A stretch of DNA of 64,000 nt from Omphiscola glabra (Eukaryota; Mollusca; Gastropoda; Lymnaeidae): assembly GCA_964017045.1 (NCBI GenBank), contig OZ024802.1, positions 12,784,435 to 12,848,434 of the forward strand. Direction: 5' to 3'. The first letter of the stretch is position 1, and each line of letters starts with the position of its first letter. The notes beneath the pieces were generated by a model. The model had not been told where the DNA came from and made no database searches. It worked only from the letters and a program-made list of their open reading frames with translations. The translations under genes and the position numbers were made by a program. Shown here piece by piece: positions 22,985 to 32,855 of this stretch.

Positions 22985-23710
22985 CCCAATGATCTTAATA
23001 AAGCATACCACGGACTTCCCTTCCAATGATGTTTATAGCGACCTCAAGCATGCCACGGATTTCCCTTCCAATGATATTTATAACCACACACAGGAATGCC
23101 ATGGACTTCCCAAACATTGACTTTTATAACCACACCCAGGAATGCCATGGAATTCCCCAACAATGACCTTTATAGCCACACCCAGGAATGCCATGGACTT
23201 CCCAAACCATGACCTTTATAGCCAGACCCAGGAATATAATGGACTTCCCCAAAAATAACCTTTATAGCAACACCCAGGCATGCAATGGACTTCCCAAACA
23301 TTGACCTTTATAACCACACCAGGAATGCCATGGACTTCCCAAACATTGACCTTTATAGCCACACCCAGGAATGCCATGGACTTCCCAAACAATGACCTTT
23401 ATAGCCACACCCAGGAATATAATGGACTTCCCCAAAAATAACCTTTATAACAACACCCAAACATGCAATGGACTTCCCAAACATTGATCTTTATAATAAC
23501 ACACAGGAATGCCGTGGACTCTTTTCTTAATGATCTTTATAGCCAACCCCCAGCGTGCCGTGGACTTATTGCTAGCCACCCACAAGAATGAAGTGGATTT
23601 CCCACCCAATGATCTTCTAAGCTACTCCTGGGTATGGTTTGGGCTCTCCACCGAATGATCTTCATTGCCACCATGGACAGACATACCATGGACTTCCCAC
23701 CCAAAGATCA
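22985..23710. repeat. Degenerate tandem repeat, about 46 bp unit
   Basis: About 14 units built on aatgccatggacttcccaaa then a ttgacctttatagccac segment. The central copies are clear; the right-hand third is strongly diverged. Confidence 0.9.
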
Positions 23711-24273
23711 TCAGTTACAAAGTTCAGACCATCATCAATACGAGTTCACAATATTCTAAAACATTATTTGGTAACCCACTTATAATACTTTCAGCTTTGG
23801 TGAGGGAAATTATTATTATTATTATTATTTTATAAATCGGCTGTATACAACATACTTCTGCCCTGGGAACCATACTAGAAACGTCTATAGGATTATTTCT
23901 ATTACAAGAGAACATTTAACAAGATTAGAAGAACAGTTTTCCAGCAGTTTTGTGACTGGATGAGAAGTCCATCAATGGGCACATCTAATAATCGGTGTGG
24001 TGAACGTTCGTTACAAGAATAAAAACAGCCGGTGACCTCGTTAACGGGTTGGATTCTATAATGACATCTTCTATAAAAAAATTAACTCTTAAAGCATTTT
24101 GGATTTTTGTCGAAGCCAGCAGCTATACAGTTTTGTCCCCCGCATATACAATGACAAAGTGACAGTTTGTGTACACTTTTCAGCGCCATATTTGTGGGAG
24201 CTTGGCTTTCATAACCTACCAATATTAAAAAAAAATGTTTTAAAAACACTAAAATAACTGGTATATCCTAGAC
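23711..24273. other. No gene seen
   Basis: Includes an (ATT)n tract near 23811-23830 and no recognisable coding sequence. Confidence 0.5.
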
Positions 24274-25095
24274 CAGGGGTCACCAAACTACTGCCCGCAG
24301 GATCCGGCCCGCGACGCCAGTTCATCCGGCCCGCCGACGGTACTGGAATTTGCTTGGTAAAACGTACGGATCACGAAACGTTGTGACACAAATGAAAATT
24401 ACAAATTGTGTTTAGAATACTAGGAGATCTTCACACGTGCGGAGAACTCCTGGCTGCTTGGCGACTTAGATGAATCATTTTGAATTTTAAATTATTATAT
24501 CTACAGCATTGTTTATTGCAGACCTGTTTACCCTCGAACTTCTAAAATCGTACAATATCGTTTCAAAATGGCACAATACAGTATTTTAATAGTAAATAAA
24601 TAAACATACAATATATAATAAACACAATAACTTATCGCAGTGCCTATTTGAATCGAGTTAAACTGTCGTCAAACAAGTTAACTTTTCAAAGTAGATCACC
24701 TACGTTTACATTGCAATATGCGGTCACTTTTGATTTGCAGACGTGTATTTTCAAAAGATATTAATTTGTATTGAGTGGTGGTACAGATCATATTATCAAC
24801 GTCAGTCACTGGTAAACATAAAGTATCTGTTGAAATTTAAACGTGGTTCAAACTCGAAACCAGAGTAGCATCAGACACGATGTCTTTAAATAAGTATTAA
24901 TACACAAGTGATGACATCATTAAAAAAACCTACCAGGTAACTTTAGATGTATTTTTTCGGAAAACCTGGTTTTAAAAAAAATAAGAAGAATCACTATCCG
25001 TGCATCTTCTGTTTGTGAGCGAACATTTTCAAAAAGGAAGTATGTCAATTCAACACATCCAACGAAATTAAGTGGTACTCTATAAACCTAAGAGG
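24274..25095 (+). mobile_element. Decayed hAT transposon with terminus and transposase tail
   Basis: The left end caggggtcaccaaac followed by ccggcccgcg segments is a typical hAT-like terminus. About 720 bp downstream on the same strand, 24993-25085 reads TIRASSVCERTFSKRKY and on to a stop. This matches the conserved start of the hAT C-terminal dimerisation domain (S-x-CER-FS pattern). The intervening transposase is not readable and the right terminus was not found. A MITE-like fragment is nested inside. Confidence 0.55.
24520..24640 (+). repeat. Second copy of the 2088-2252 MITE family (partial)
   Basis: agacctgtttaccctc, then a cgtacaatatcg segment and an AT-rich stretch, collinear with the element at 2088. 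The right terminus is not recognisable. Confidence 0.5.
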
Positions 25096-25304
25096 GCAAT
25101 TTTTGTGTGTGATCCTGCGGTAACCGAAGCAACTAATTTATTACTAAATTGTTTTTCTGAGTCTCGCATTAGCTTAAGATACTGTACATATTTTGTAATA
25201 AGATATTTCAAAGTTCGTTAAAAAATAAGACGAAAATAATATTAATAAAACCCCTTGTCAACAACTCTGGCATGCAACACTTGCTTATAAAGGGCTGATG
25301 AAGT

Positions 25305-25558
25305 AACACCCTTTGTCTGGTTACTTCAACACCTTTTGTCTGGTTACTTCAACACCCTTTGTCTGATTACTTCAGCAACCTTTGTCTGGTTACTTCAACA
25401 CCCTTTGTCTGGTTACTTCAACACCCTTTGTCTGGTTACTTCAACACCTTTGTCTAGTTAGTTCCATACTTTTGTCTGGTTAGTTTAATACCCTTTGTCT
25501 GGTTAGTTCAATACCTGTTTTCTGATTAGTTCAACACCTTTTGTCTGGTTAGTACTTC
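25305..25558. repeat. Minisatellite, 23 bp unit, about 11 copies
   Basis: Units of ctggttacttcaacaccctt plus tgt. The right half diverges (tagttcaatacc). Confidence 0.95.
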
Positions 25559-25761
25559 TAACGTTTAGTAATATTTCATTTAAGAGATGTCCTCTAACAA
25601 GAATAAGATTATCTCATCCGATTGATCCCCGCCCCCAGACACACGCTCGTGAGAATGAAATAAACGCTATATCTATTACCACGAAATATCTCTCTCTTTT
25701 AAATAGCTCTTTTGAAAGTATTACGGACCGTTATATATGGAGAATTTAATCTCTGTTGTTT

Positions 25762-26319
25762 TGTCTAGGGTTCGTTCTAAAAACAGTCCATAATAAAGGA
25801 CGATACCAAAGGTTAAAAATAATAACAAATAAAACGACAATTAAGGCCAGAGCTAATTACAATTAATAACTTTTTAATTTGTGAACTTCAATTAAATAAT
25901 AACAGCAAGTGAAATATGATTGAAATTATAAACTTACAGATTTGCTGGTACCGGTACTGTATATCAAAATACAATGAGCACAAAATTGTACGAGGAAATA
26001 AAAATCTCTACACACAACAAAGTATAATGACACACAGCATGCCTCGTAATCAAGGAAAGGAAAATCTCCCTCTCTCTATCGGTCAGCCCTTTTTATAGGC
26101 AGTTTCAGATGATCATTCTGGAAATGGAACACACAGTCTTACTGTTTCCCACATTTTCTAGATTGTTCTATCATGTTCCACAGAAACGGATGATAGTAAA
26201 CAAAAGTATCATCAAAGGGATATTTTTTCTAGCCGCCCCAACACGGGACCGACTTGAAAGAGGTCATGCACGTGGAAGGCGGGCAAAGTGTGTCTCAAAA
26301 TACGTCATCCCTTATAACA
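25762..26319 (-). repeat. 3' LTR of the Gmr1-like element
   Basis: 558 bp, reading TGTTATAAGG to CCTAGACA on the minus strand. It differs from the 5' LTR at four substitutions and no indels. In the element's sense, the U3 part has a TGACGTA motif and a CACGTG E-box near the start, and a TATA box further in. It is adjacent to the polypurine tract. Confidence 0.95.
26086..26097 (-). promoter_or_regulatory. TATA box in the LTR
   Basis: On the minus strand the LTR reads CCTATAAAAAGGG, a strong TATA box. The same bases occur in the 5' LTR near 31697-31708, where they would drive the element. Transcription would be expected to start roughly 25-30 bases downstream in element sense. Confidence 0.65.
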
Positions 26320-26331
26320 CCTCCCCTCTTT
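26320..26331 (-). other. Polypurine tract of the Gmr1-like element
   Basis: Minus strand AAAGAGGGGAGG directly abuts the TG that opens the 3' LTR. This is the expected plus-strand primer site and fixes the LTR start. Confidence 0.8.
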
Positions 26332-26481
26332 AAAGAAAAAATTTCATTTTTCAAAAAAAAAAAAATGGAATTCTTTTCCATTAAACAAGTACAAGAAAAT
26401 ACATTTCTTCCTTTCAAAAATATTAAACAAGCTTCTTAATAGTTTATAATCAACTACATAATTTTTTTTGTGCAGAGAAAA

Positions 26482-26766
26482 TTAATTTCTGGACAAAGTA
26501 TCAGCAATCACATTATCTTTGCCTTTGATATGTTTTATGTCCAAATTATATTCTTGTAAGAATAGACTCCATCTTAACAATCTTTGATTTTTGGAGACCA
26601 TCTTATTCAAAAATGTTAAAGGATTGTGATCAGTAAAAACAAGTACTGAATGTAAGGAACAACTGACATAAAAATCAAATTGTTGTAGAGCAAGAATTAA
26701 TCCTAAACATTCTTTTTCTACAGTGGAATAATTTTTCTGATGGGAGTTAAATTTCTTTGAAAAAAT
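26482..26766 (-). pseudogene. pol: Pol: RNase H remainder (frameshifted)
   Basis: This frame carries the rest of the RNase H domain: FSKKFN, KNYSTVEKECLGLILAL with the catalytic Glu, VFTDHNPLTFL with an Asp, and an ending HIKGKDNVIADTLSR typical of gypsy RNase H. It is offset from the RT frame by one base at a T run around 26758-26764, where a one-base indel would reconnect the frames. The likely cause is homopolymer slippage, in the genome or in sequencing. The ORF starts upstream at 26838 in this frame, but that overlap is not meaningful. Confidence 0.85.
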
Positions 26767-28534
26767 AACAAACAGGATGATCCACACTGTGGTCATCTTC
26801 TTGAAAAAGAACTGCACCAATGCCAACATCACTGGCATCTACAGCTAATTTAAACTGTTTGTTAAAGTCTGGTGCAATGAGAACAGGTGCATTAGCTAGT
26901 ATTCTTTTAATGTTTTCGAATGCTTCCTGACAGGCATCTGACCAATGAAATTTTGCATTTTTCTTTAACATATTACTTAGGGGAGAAGCAATAACTGAGA
27001 AATTTTTGCAAAATTTTCTATAGTAACCTGCCATTCCCAAAAATCTCATTAACTGTTTTCTAGTAGTGGGTGGTGGAAGTGCTGCAATAGCATTTATCTT
27101 AGCTTGAACAGGTTTTCCATGACCTTGACCCACTATGTGACCTAAATATTCCACAGTTGCATGACAAAATTCACACTTATTTAAATTTACAGTTAAATTT
27201 GCCTGCAAGAATTTTGTAAACAGAGATCTTAATTGGTTTACATGTTTGGAAAAATCTTGACTGTAAATAATTACATCATCAATATAGGCGCTGCAATTTT
27301 CCTGGTCAGCAATAATGTTGTTAACTAGACGTTGGAATGTAGCTGGGGCATTTTTCATTCCAAACGGCATTACTTTATATTGGTATAAACCATCTGGAGT
27401 AAAAAAAGCAGAGACTTCTTTTGCTCTGTCAGTTAGAGGAACCTGCCAATAACCTGATAGTAGGTCTATCTTGGTTACATATTTTGCATCGCCTATTCGA
27501 TCTATAAGATCGTCTATCCTTGGAATCGGAAAGGAATCAGACTTTGTAACTGAATTCACTTTCCTGAAATCAGTGCAAAACCTGTAACTTTTGTCAGGCT
27601 TTGGGACTAAAATACATGGAGAACTCCAGTTACTAGAGCTTGGTTCAATTATATCATTTTCAAGCATGTATTTTATTTCAGATCGGATTACTTCAAGTTT
27701 TTCCGGATTGACCCTATAGGGGTGTTGCTTGACCGGAACTGCATTGCCAATGTCAACATCATGTACAGCAATGTTGGTTTTATTAGGGACATCAGGAAAA
27801 AGTGAAACAAAATCTGCAATAACAGACTTGATAACATTTTTTTCCGACAATGACAAATGTCCAAGTTTCTGATCAATATTGGCCAGTATTTCTGAATTTT
27901 TAAGTTTGTAATGACCAACTTTTTCTGGGACACTGTCAAATATTTCAGTAATATTTACTTTAGGTACTGAAGTTACAGTTGAGATTGTGTTAACATTAGT
28001 TTCTGAGGATGGACAATTGTCATCACATTTTCTTTCTACATATTCTTTTAACATGTTAATGTGACATAACTGTTTCTTTCTTTTACGATCTGGTGTTAAC
28101 ACAATGTAATTTAAGTCATTAAGTTTAGACTCAACTACATAAGGACCAAAATATCTAGCTTGTAGTGCCTGTCCTGGTATTGGCAAAAGTACAAGCACTT
28201 TGTCCCCTGAAGCAAACTGTCTGAATTTTGACTTTTTGTCATACCAAACTTTCATTTTGGATTGAGAATCATTTAAATGTGATTTAGCCAAATTAACGGC
28301 ATTAAAAAGTTTAGTTTTAAACTTTAGGACATAGTCCAAAAGTCCTTCAGTGGGTGTCGATGACATCCACGCGTCTTTTAAAAGTTTAAAGGGGCCGCGA
28401 ACTGTATGGCCAAATACCAGTTCGAAGGGGCTGAATCCAAGTGATTCTTGAACTGCTTCTCTTGCAGCGAACAGTAGCATGTTGATCCCTTCATCCCAGT
28501 CTTTCTCTTGTTCTAGGCAGTAAGTTCTCATCAT
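26747..28534 (-). pseudogene. pol: Pol: integrase C-terminus, reverse transcriptase, RNase H
   Basis: A 595-codon frame. Residues 1 to about 165 are the integrase C-terminal part (FSPFELVFGHTVRGP, then RYFGPYVVESK). After a linker, RT runs from about 265 to 450, with FCTDFRKVNSVT, KIDLLSGYWQVPL, MPFGMKNAPATFQRL and the YIDD catalytic box, then YLGHIVG and LMRFLGMAGYYRKF. From about residue 560 RNase H begins with AVDASDVGIGAVLFQ, and the frame then ends at a T-run frameshift. It is in the same frame as the protease-integrase ORF, separated only by one TAG codon, so the apparent start Met is internal and not an initiation site. The product would make and integrate element cDNA in Gag particles. 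Confidence 0.93.
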
Positions 28535-28537
28535 GTT

Positions 28538-29908
28538 CTATAATGTCTGATGGAATCGCTCAAGTGCTCCCTGCGACTCAGGATGATACGCACTCGACAA
28601 GCAGTGTTCTATACCCAATTGGTTCATCACTTGTTCGAATAGTCCAGCCTTGAAGTTGGTTCCTTGGTCAGACTGTACAGACTTCGGAAGACCAAACAAT
28701 GTAAAAAACTTCGTCAGGGCTTTGACGATGTTCGGAGTCTTGATATTGCGAAGAGGAATAGCTTCTGGGAACCTTGTTGATGCACACATGATTGTCAGCA
28801 AGTATTGGTGACCTGATTTTGTCTTTGGCAGGGGCCCAACGCAGTCTATTATGACGCGACTGAAAGGTTCTTCAAACGCTGGAATGGGTTGAAGAGGAGC
28901 TGCTGGTATCTTCTGATTTGGTTTACCAACCACTTGACAAGTATGACATGATCTGCAGTAGTCCACCACATCTTTCTTGATTTTGGGCCAAAAGAAGTGT
29001 GACGTAATTTTGTGATATGTTTTGTTCACTCCCAAATGGCCTGAAAGTGGTGAATCATGGGCTAAGTTGAGGACTTCGTTCCTGTAAATTGCAGGAACTA
29101 CAATTTGGTGAACAAGCCTCCAATCTTCGTCAGCTTTGGCGTCTGGAGGTCGCCATTTCCTCATAAGTATGTCATCTTGTAAAAAGTAACAAACAGGGAA
29201 TTGCTCAGCTTCTTCTTTGGTCATAGCGTTCTCTCGAAGTTTAATGATTTCTGGATCATTCTTCTGCTCTTCAATGAGCTGTGTTCGAGTTGGTGTTTTG
29301 TGATCCTTTGATTCGTCATTCAGTTGGGCAAAAAAGTTCGTTCCCAGATCAATTTCAGATTGAATTTTATTACTTTTTGGTGAACTCTCTTCTTTGGAGA
29401 TCTTCAAACTCATTGCCCTGGTAACAGCGCATGCTGTATATATTTCTGGATCTTCTTCTGGAGATTCAATGAGACAGGGTTCTTGAGTTACGATGGGTTC
29501 GGCTATCACCTTCCTACCAGCTAAGTCGTTGCCTAGCAACAACGAGATGCCGTCCAATGGTAATGTTGGTCGGACACCTACAACCACAGGTCCGGACACT
29601 AGGTCTGATTTGAGTTGGATGAGATGTAAAGGTACATCAATACATCCTAGTTCTACGCCTTTCAACAGTATGTTGCTTCCAGTAGCAGTTGATGCAGATA
29701 AGGGAAGTATACCCTCTATTAATAAGGACTGTGAAGCACCTGTATCTCTTAGGATTTTGATTGGTCGTAGACTGGAAAGATCACCTGGCAGTGATACAAA
29801 TCCTTCCGATATGAAAGGCATGAAGTCTTGTATGACATCAGTGTTTTCTGATGTGGAATTTTGGACCTTGGTAGAAAAAACTCTTGTTGGAGTCTTGAGA
29901 ACATTCGG
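28538..29908 (-). pseudogene. pol: Pol: aspartic protease and integrase core
   Basis: The pol frame is open from just after a TAG at 29909-29911; the first Met is at 29821. The protease has LRDTGASQSLL and LLLGNDLAG. Integrase follows: zinc-binding HLGVNKTYHKI with CRSCHTC (H2C2), then the DDE core with VIIDCVGPLP, VQSDQGTNF and SAYHPESQGALERFHQ, supplying Asp, Asp and Glu. An in-frame TAG at 28538-28540 stops it within integrase, just after the DDE core. Coding resumes in the same frame two codons later. Finding integrase directly after protease, ahead of RT, is the unusual feature of the element. The frame is +1 relative to gag and overlaps it by about 70 bases. Confidence 0.93.
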
Positions 29909-30326
29909 CTAGGGTAGAGGAAGTAAAACTCTGTGTAGAGTCGTCAAAACTTGCACTCAAGTCCTCAGTAAGACGCCCTCTGGAGGTAGACCTCTTCTCG
30001 GAGCAAAAGGATCTTGGCGACAAGCTCATAAAACTCGCAGTCGAAGCAGGAACTTGGCTGGAGTCCGTGAAACTAGCCTTATTGTTCATATTGAAACTCT
30101 TTGATGAGTTGTGACAAACCTCTTTGAAGTTTGTATGGACATCTGGAGAGCCAAAACTTTTGACTTTTGAAAATGTGTTTCCAGATGTATGACGAGACGT
30201 ACAAGCGGAGACTTTGTGTGGTGTACCAGGATGTGTGGTCTTCTCAGTTTTCTTCTTGAGTTTCCAACACTCATCCCTCGTATGTCCTTCTTTTTTACAG
30301 TAGGCACATGTTTCTTTTGCACTCGT
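29838..30326 (-). pseudogene. gag: Gag 3' region with CCHC zinc knuckle
   Basis: In the gag frame, directly after the TAA at 30327-30329, translation continues as TSAKETCAYCKKEGHTRDEC. This includes a perfect CX2CX4HX4C nucleocapsid zinc knuckle for RNA binding. A Ser/Thr-rich tail then runs to a TGA at 29838-29840. The zinc knuckle belongs to Gag in this element type, so the TAA cuts Gag just before its RNA-binding domain. It is either a disabling mutation or a readthrough stop. Confidence 0.8.
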
Positions 30327-31451
30327 TTATTTTGTACCGGGCTTATGTGGTTTTTGCGGAGGTTTGCTGTAAGTCGATGTTGTTGCCTTGTTTTGCCTGT
30401 CTTTTCTGGTGTCAAATGGGTTCTTTGAGAGTTGATGTGAGATGGTGAAGTCATCAGCTAACACTGCTGCCGTATGTGCGTCACCTTCGCCACGGTCTGC
30501 AATATGTGTCCGTACCTCTTCACGAACACAATTCTTAAACTCTTCCATCAGAATTAGGTTCTTGAACTTTTTGAAGTCTGTGTCAGTGTTCGTTGCGTGC
30601 AGCCATTTATCTAGGAGTCGTTCCTTTTCCCGGATGAACTCAACGTGAGTTTGGCCATCCCGTTTCCACAGCTCCCTAAACTTTTTACGGTATGCTTCGG
30701 GGACACATTCATAAGCCTTAAGTATTAAGGATTTAACAATGTTATAATCCCCACGCTGTTCTGCGTTCAAGGACACAAAAACTTCGGCTGCCCTGCCAGT
30801 CAGAGCCGGTTGCAGTAGGGTAGACCACATGTTTTCAGGAATTTTAAAATTTTGGGCAGTTATTTCAAACTGTGCAAAATATTGATCCACCTCTTTTTCT
30901 GCAAATTTCGGTATTACTTTTGCAAATTTAATTGCATCGCAACCCTGACCGACTGGAGCCGTGAGTCTATTTTCCATTGCTCCTAAATTGGCCTTAATTT
31001 CCATTTCTTTTAGTTTTATTTTTAGTTCTCTATCTTTTTCTTCTTGCTCTCTTTTTAGCTCTAGCTCCATTTGCTTAAGCTCTCGCTCCATTTGCTTAAG
31101 CTCTCGTTCTTTTTCTCCCTGAGCATCTAGCTCCATTTGTTTGAGCTTTAGTTGGAGCTCCATACTAGGATCATTCGGCTGTGTCACTGAGGCTAGTTCA
31201 TCCTCAGACAAAATATCTTCATCCACTAAGTGGACGATGATCATATCACCTACTGTCTTTTTTAGCGCCGAATGAGCTACATTAATTCCTAAGTCTTTCG
31301 CAATGGAAAATAGCTCCTTTCTCGAACATTTGTCCAATGCCTCTACTGATGGGTTAACAATATCAAACTCTTTGTCTAGGGCTCGTTCTAAAAACAGTCC
31401 ATAATAAAGGACGATACCAAAGGTTAAAAATAATAACAAATAAAACGACAA
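30327..31451 (-). CDS. gag: Gag, N-terminal and capsid regions
   Basis: A 374-codon ORF. Residues about 30-75 contain VEALDKCSRKELFSIAKDLG, resembling the N-terminus of invertebrate Gags. About 95-150 is a highly charged Lys/Glu/Leu coiled coil with repeated ELKQMERELKQMELE. About 165-340 is a helical capsid or SCAN-like region (KVIPKFAEKEVDQYFAQFE, then WKRDGQTHVEFI). The first 26 or so residues lie inside the 5' LTR and include a hydrophobic run, so the Met at 31451 is doubtful as the true start. Gag would form the particle. It ends at a TAA just before the zinc knuckle in the same frame. Confidence 0.85.
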   Translation of the reverse strand: MSFYLLLFLTFGIVLYYGLFLERALDKEFDIVNPSVEALDKCSRKELFSIAKDLGINVAHSALKKTVGDMIIVHLVDEDILSEDELASVTQPNDPSMELQLKLKQMELDAQGEKERELKQMERELKQMELELKREQEEKDRELKIKLKEMEIKANLGAMENRLTAPVGQGCDAIKFAKVIPKFAEKEVDQYFAQFEITAQNFKIPENMWSTLLQPALTGRAAEVFVSLNAEQRGDYNIVKSLILKAYECVPEAYRKKFRELWKRDGQTHVEFIREKERLLDKWLHATNTDTDFKKFKNLILMEEFKNCVREEVRTHIADRGEGDAHTAAVLADDFTISHQLSKNPFDTRKDRQNKATTSTYSKPPQKPHKPGTK

Positions 31452-31930
31452 TTAAGGCCAGAGCTTATTACAATTAATAACTTTTTAATTTGTGAACTTC
31501 AATTAAATAATAACAGCAAGTGAAATATGATTGAAATTATAAACTTACAGATTTGCTGGTACCGGTACTGTATATCAAAATACAATGAGCACAAAATTGT
31601 ACGAGGAAATAAAAATCTCTACACACAACAAAGTATAATGACACACAGCATGCCTCGTAATCAAGGAAAGGAAAATCTCCCTCTCTCTATCGGTCAGCCC
31701 TTTTTATAGGCAGTTTCAGATGATCATTCTGGAAATGGAACACACAGTCTTACTGTTTCCCACATTTTCTAGATTGTTCTATCATGTTCCACAGAAACGG
31801 ATGATAGTAAACAAAAGTATCATCAAAGGGATATTTTTTCTAGCCACCCCAACACGGAACCGACTTGAAAGAGGTCATGCACGTGGAAGGCGGGCAAAGT
31901 GTGTCTCAAAATACGTCATCCCTTATAACA
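31373..31930 (-). repeat. 5' LTR of the Gmr1-like element
   Basis: 558 bp, same ends and length as the 3' copy, with four substitutions. The gag ORF reads out of it without a stop. The bases just inside (AAGAGTTTGATATTG on the minus strand) do not look like a tRNA primer-binding site. Confidence 0.95.
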
Positions 31931-32075
31931 GAGAGAAATAAGAGAGTAAATACACTAATAGTCACTGTTAAGTGTTCTAAAATAGTTTCTCGCGAAGGAC
32001 CGTGGTTAACATTATCAAAGAAACCCTTCCCCATAATAAAATGAAACTTCGGCTAATTCAGCCTATTGGTGCCAT
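31931..32075. other. Short spacer, nothing recognised
   Basis: Begins gagagaaataagagag right next to the LTR end. No matching duplication lies on the other side of the element. Confidence 0.5.
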
Positions 32076-32196
32076 TAGGGATACATTTAGGGTTCAGGAT
32101 AGGTTTAGGGATGCACTCAGGGTTCAGGTTAGGTTTAGGGATACATTTAGGGTTCAAGTTAGGTTTAGGGATACATTTTAGGGTTCAGGTTAGGAT
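32076..32196. repeat. Tandem repeat, about 30 bp, TTAGGG-rich, 4 copies
   Basis: Units of ggttcaggttaggtttaggg then atacattta. Each holds TTAGGG- and GTTAGG-like hexamers, resembling degenerate telomere repeats but with a fixed longer period. Confidence 0.85.
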
Positions 32197-32649
32197 AGTG
32201 ACAGTGAATTATAAAAGTTCACGGTCGTGGCAACCAAAATGGCAGCCGAGTGATATGTCATGGCACCTATTGTCTGAATTTACCGAAACGTTCAACAAAT
32301 AATGAAAGCATTGAAACAAATCCGCAAGTCTAAACTAGATCTAAAAATACTTGACTTGGTCTAAACAACCAAGCATAAATACAAACACGTTAAGTTGATT
32401 ACATTTTTTTTTTTTTTTTTGGTTTGTGGGGACCGAAAAGGGTAGTAGTAGAAGTCTGAAATAGCATTTCAAATTATGTGGTAAGGAGTGGTCACTTTGT
32501 CGTTTGACTGCATGTACCCTGTGGTCACTTACTTCAATATAGTGGTATCAATCATATCGATCAAAGAATAGAGAAAGGAAAAGATATACCATCTTTTTAT
32601 AAAAATATTAAACTGTAAACTGGTTGCTCAGTGATTGGGGTTTTTAAGT
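32197..32649. other. No gene seen
   Basis: A T run near 32406-32421 and otherwise unremarkable sequence. Confidence 0.5.
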
Positions 32650-32657
32650 ATCTAAAG

Positions 32658-32855
32658 CAGCGGTTCTCAACCCATGGGTCGCGACCCCTTTGGGGATCGA
32701 ACGACCCTTTCACAGGGGTCGCCTAAGACCATCGGAGAACACATATACTCTACATTTATGAAGTAGCCACTAAAATAATTTTTTCGGTTTAGGGTCGCCA
32801 CAACATGAGGAACACTATTTAAAGGTCGCGGCATTAGGAAGGCTGAGAACCACTG
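32658..32855 (+). mobile_element. SPIN-like nonautonomous hAT element, copy 3, with perfect TSD
   Basis: 198 bp. Starts cagcggttctcaaccc and ends ggctgagaaccactg. It contains gggtcgcgacccctttgg, acgaccctttcacagggg, gtcgcctaagaccatcgg, atgaagtagccac, cacaacatgagg and gtcgcggcattagg. Flanking 8-mers are both atctaaag, a perfect hAT-type target-site duplication, so both ends are defined. This is the best-preserved of the three copies and close to the SPIN consensus as I remember it from mammals. Confidence 0.92.

Larger units (their letters stand above)
25762..31930 (-). mobile_element. Gmr1-like Ty3/gypsy LTR retrotransposon, nearly full length
   Basis: Two 558 bp direct repeats with TG..CA ends enclose gag and pol on the minus strand. 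Domain order is Gag, zinc knuckle, protease, integrase, RT, RNase H. The RT motifs are gypsy-type, yet integrase comes before RT. This is the copia-like order known for the Gmr1 group and not the usual gypsy order. A polypurine tract lies directly inside the 3' LTR. The LTRs differ at four sites. No primer-binding site starting TGG is seen after the 5' LTR, and the flanking 5-mers (tgttt, gagag) do not match. Coding is interrupted by a TAA, a TAG and one frameshift, so this copy is probably not autonomous. Confidence 0.93.

Noticed and set aside
25293..25320. ctgatgaag near the 23 bp array as another hammerhead
   Set aside because: No GAAA-ACGT-C part follows, so only the CTGATGA half matches by chance.
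25916..26439. ORFs of 60-74 codons in the LTR, repeated at 31527-31941
   Set aside because: They lie in LTR noncoding sequence, are duplicated with it and have no motif.
29493..29912. 139-codon plus-strand ORF in the retrotransposon
   Set aside because: Antisense shadow of the protease coding region.
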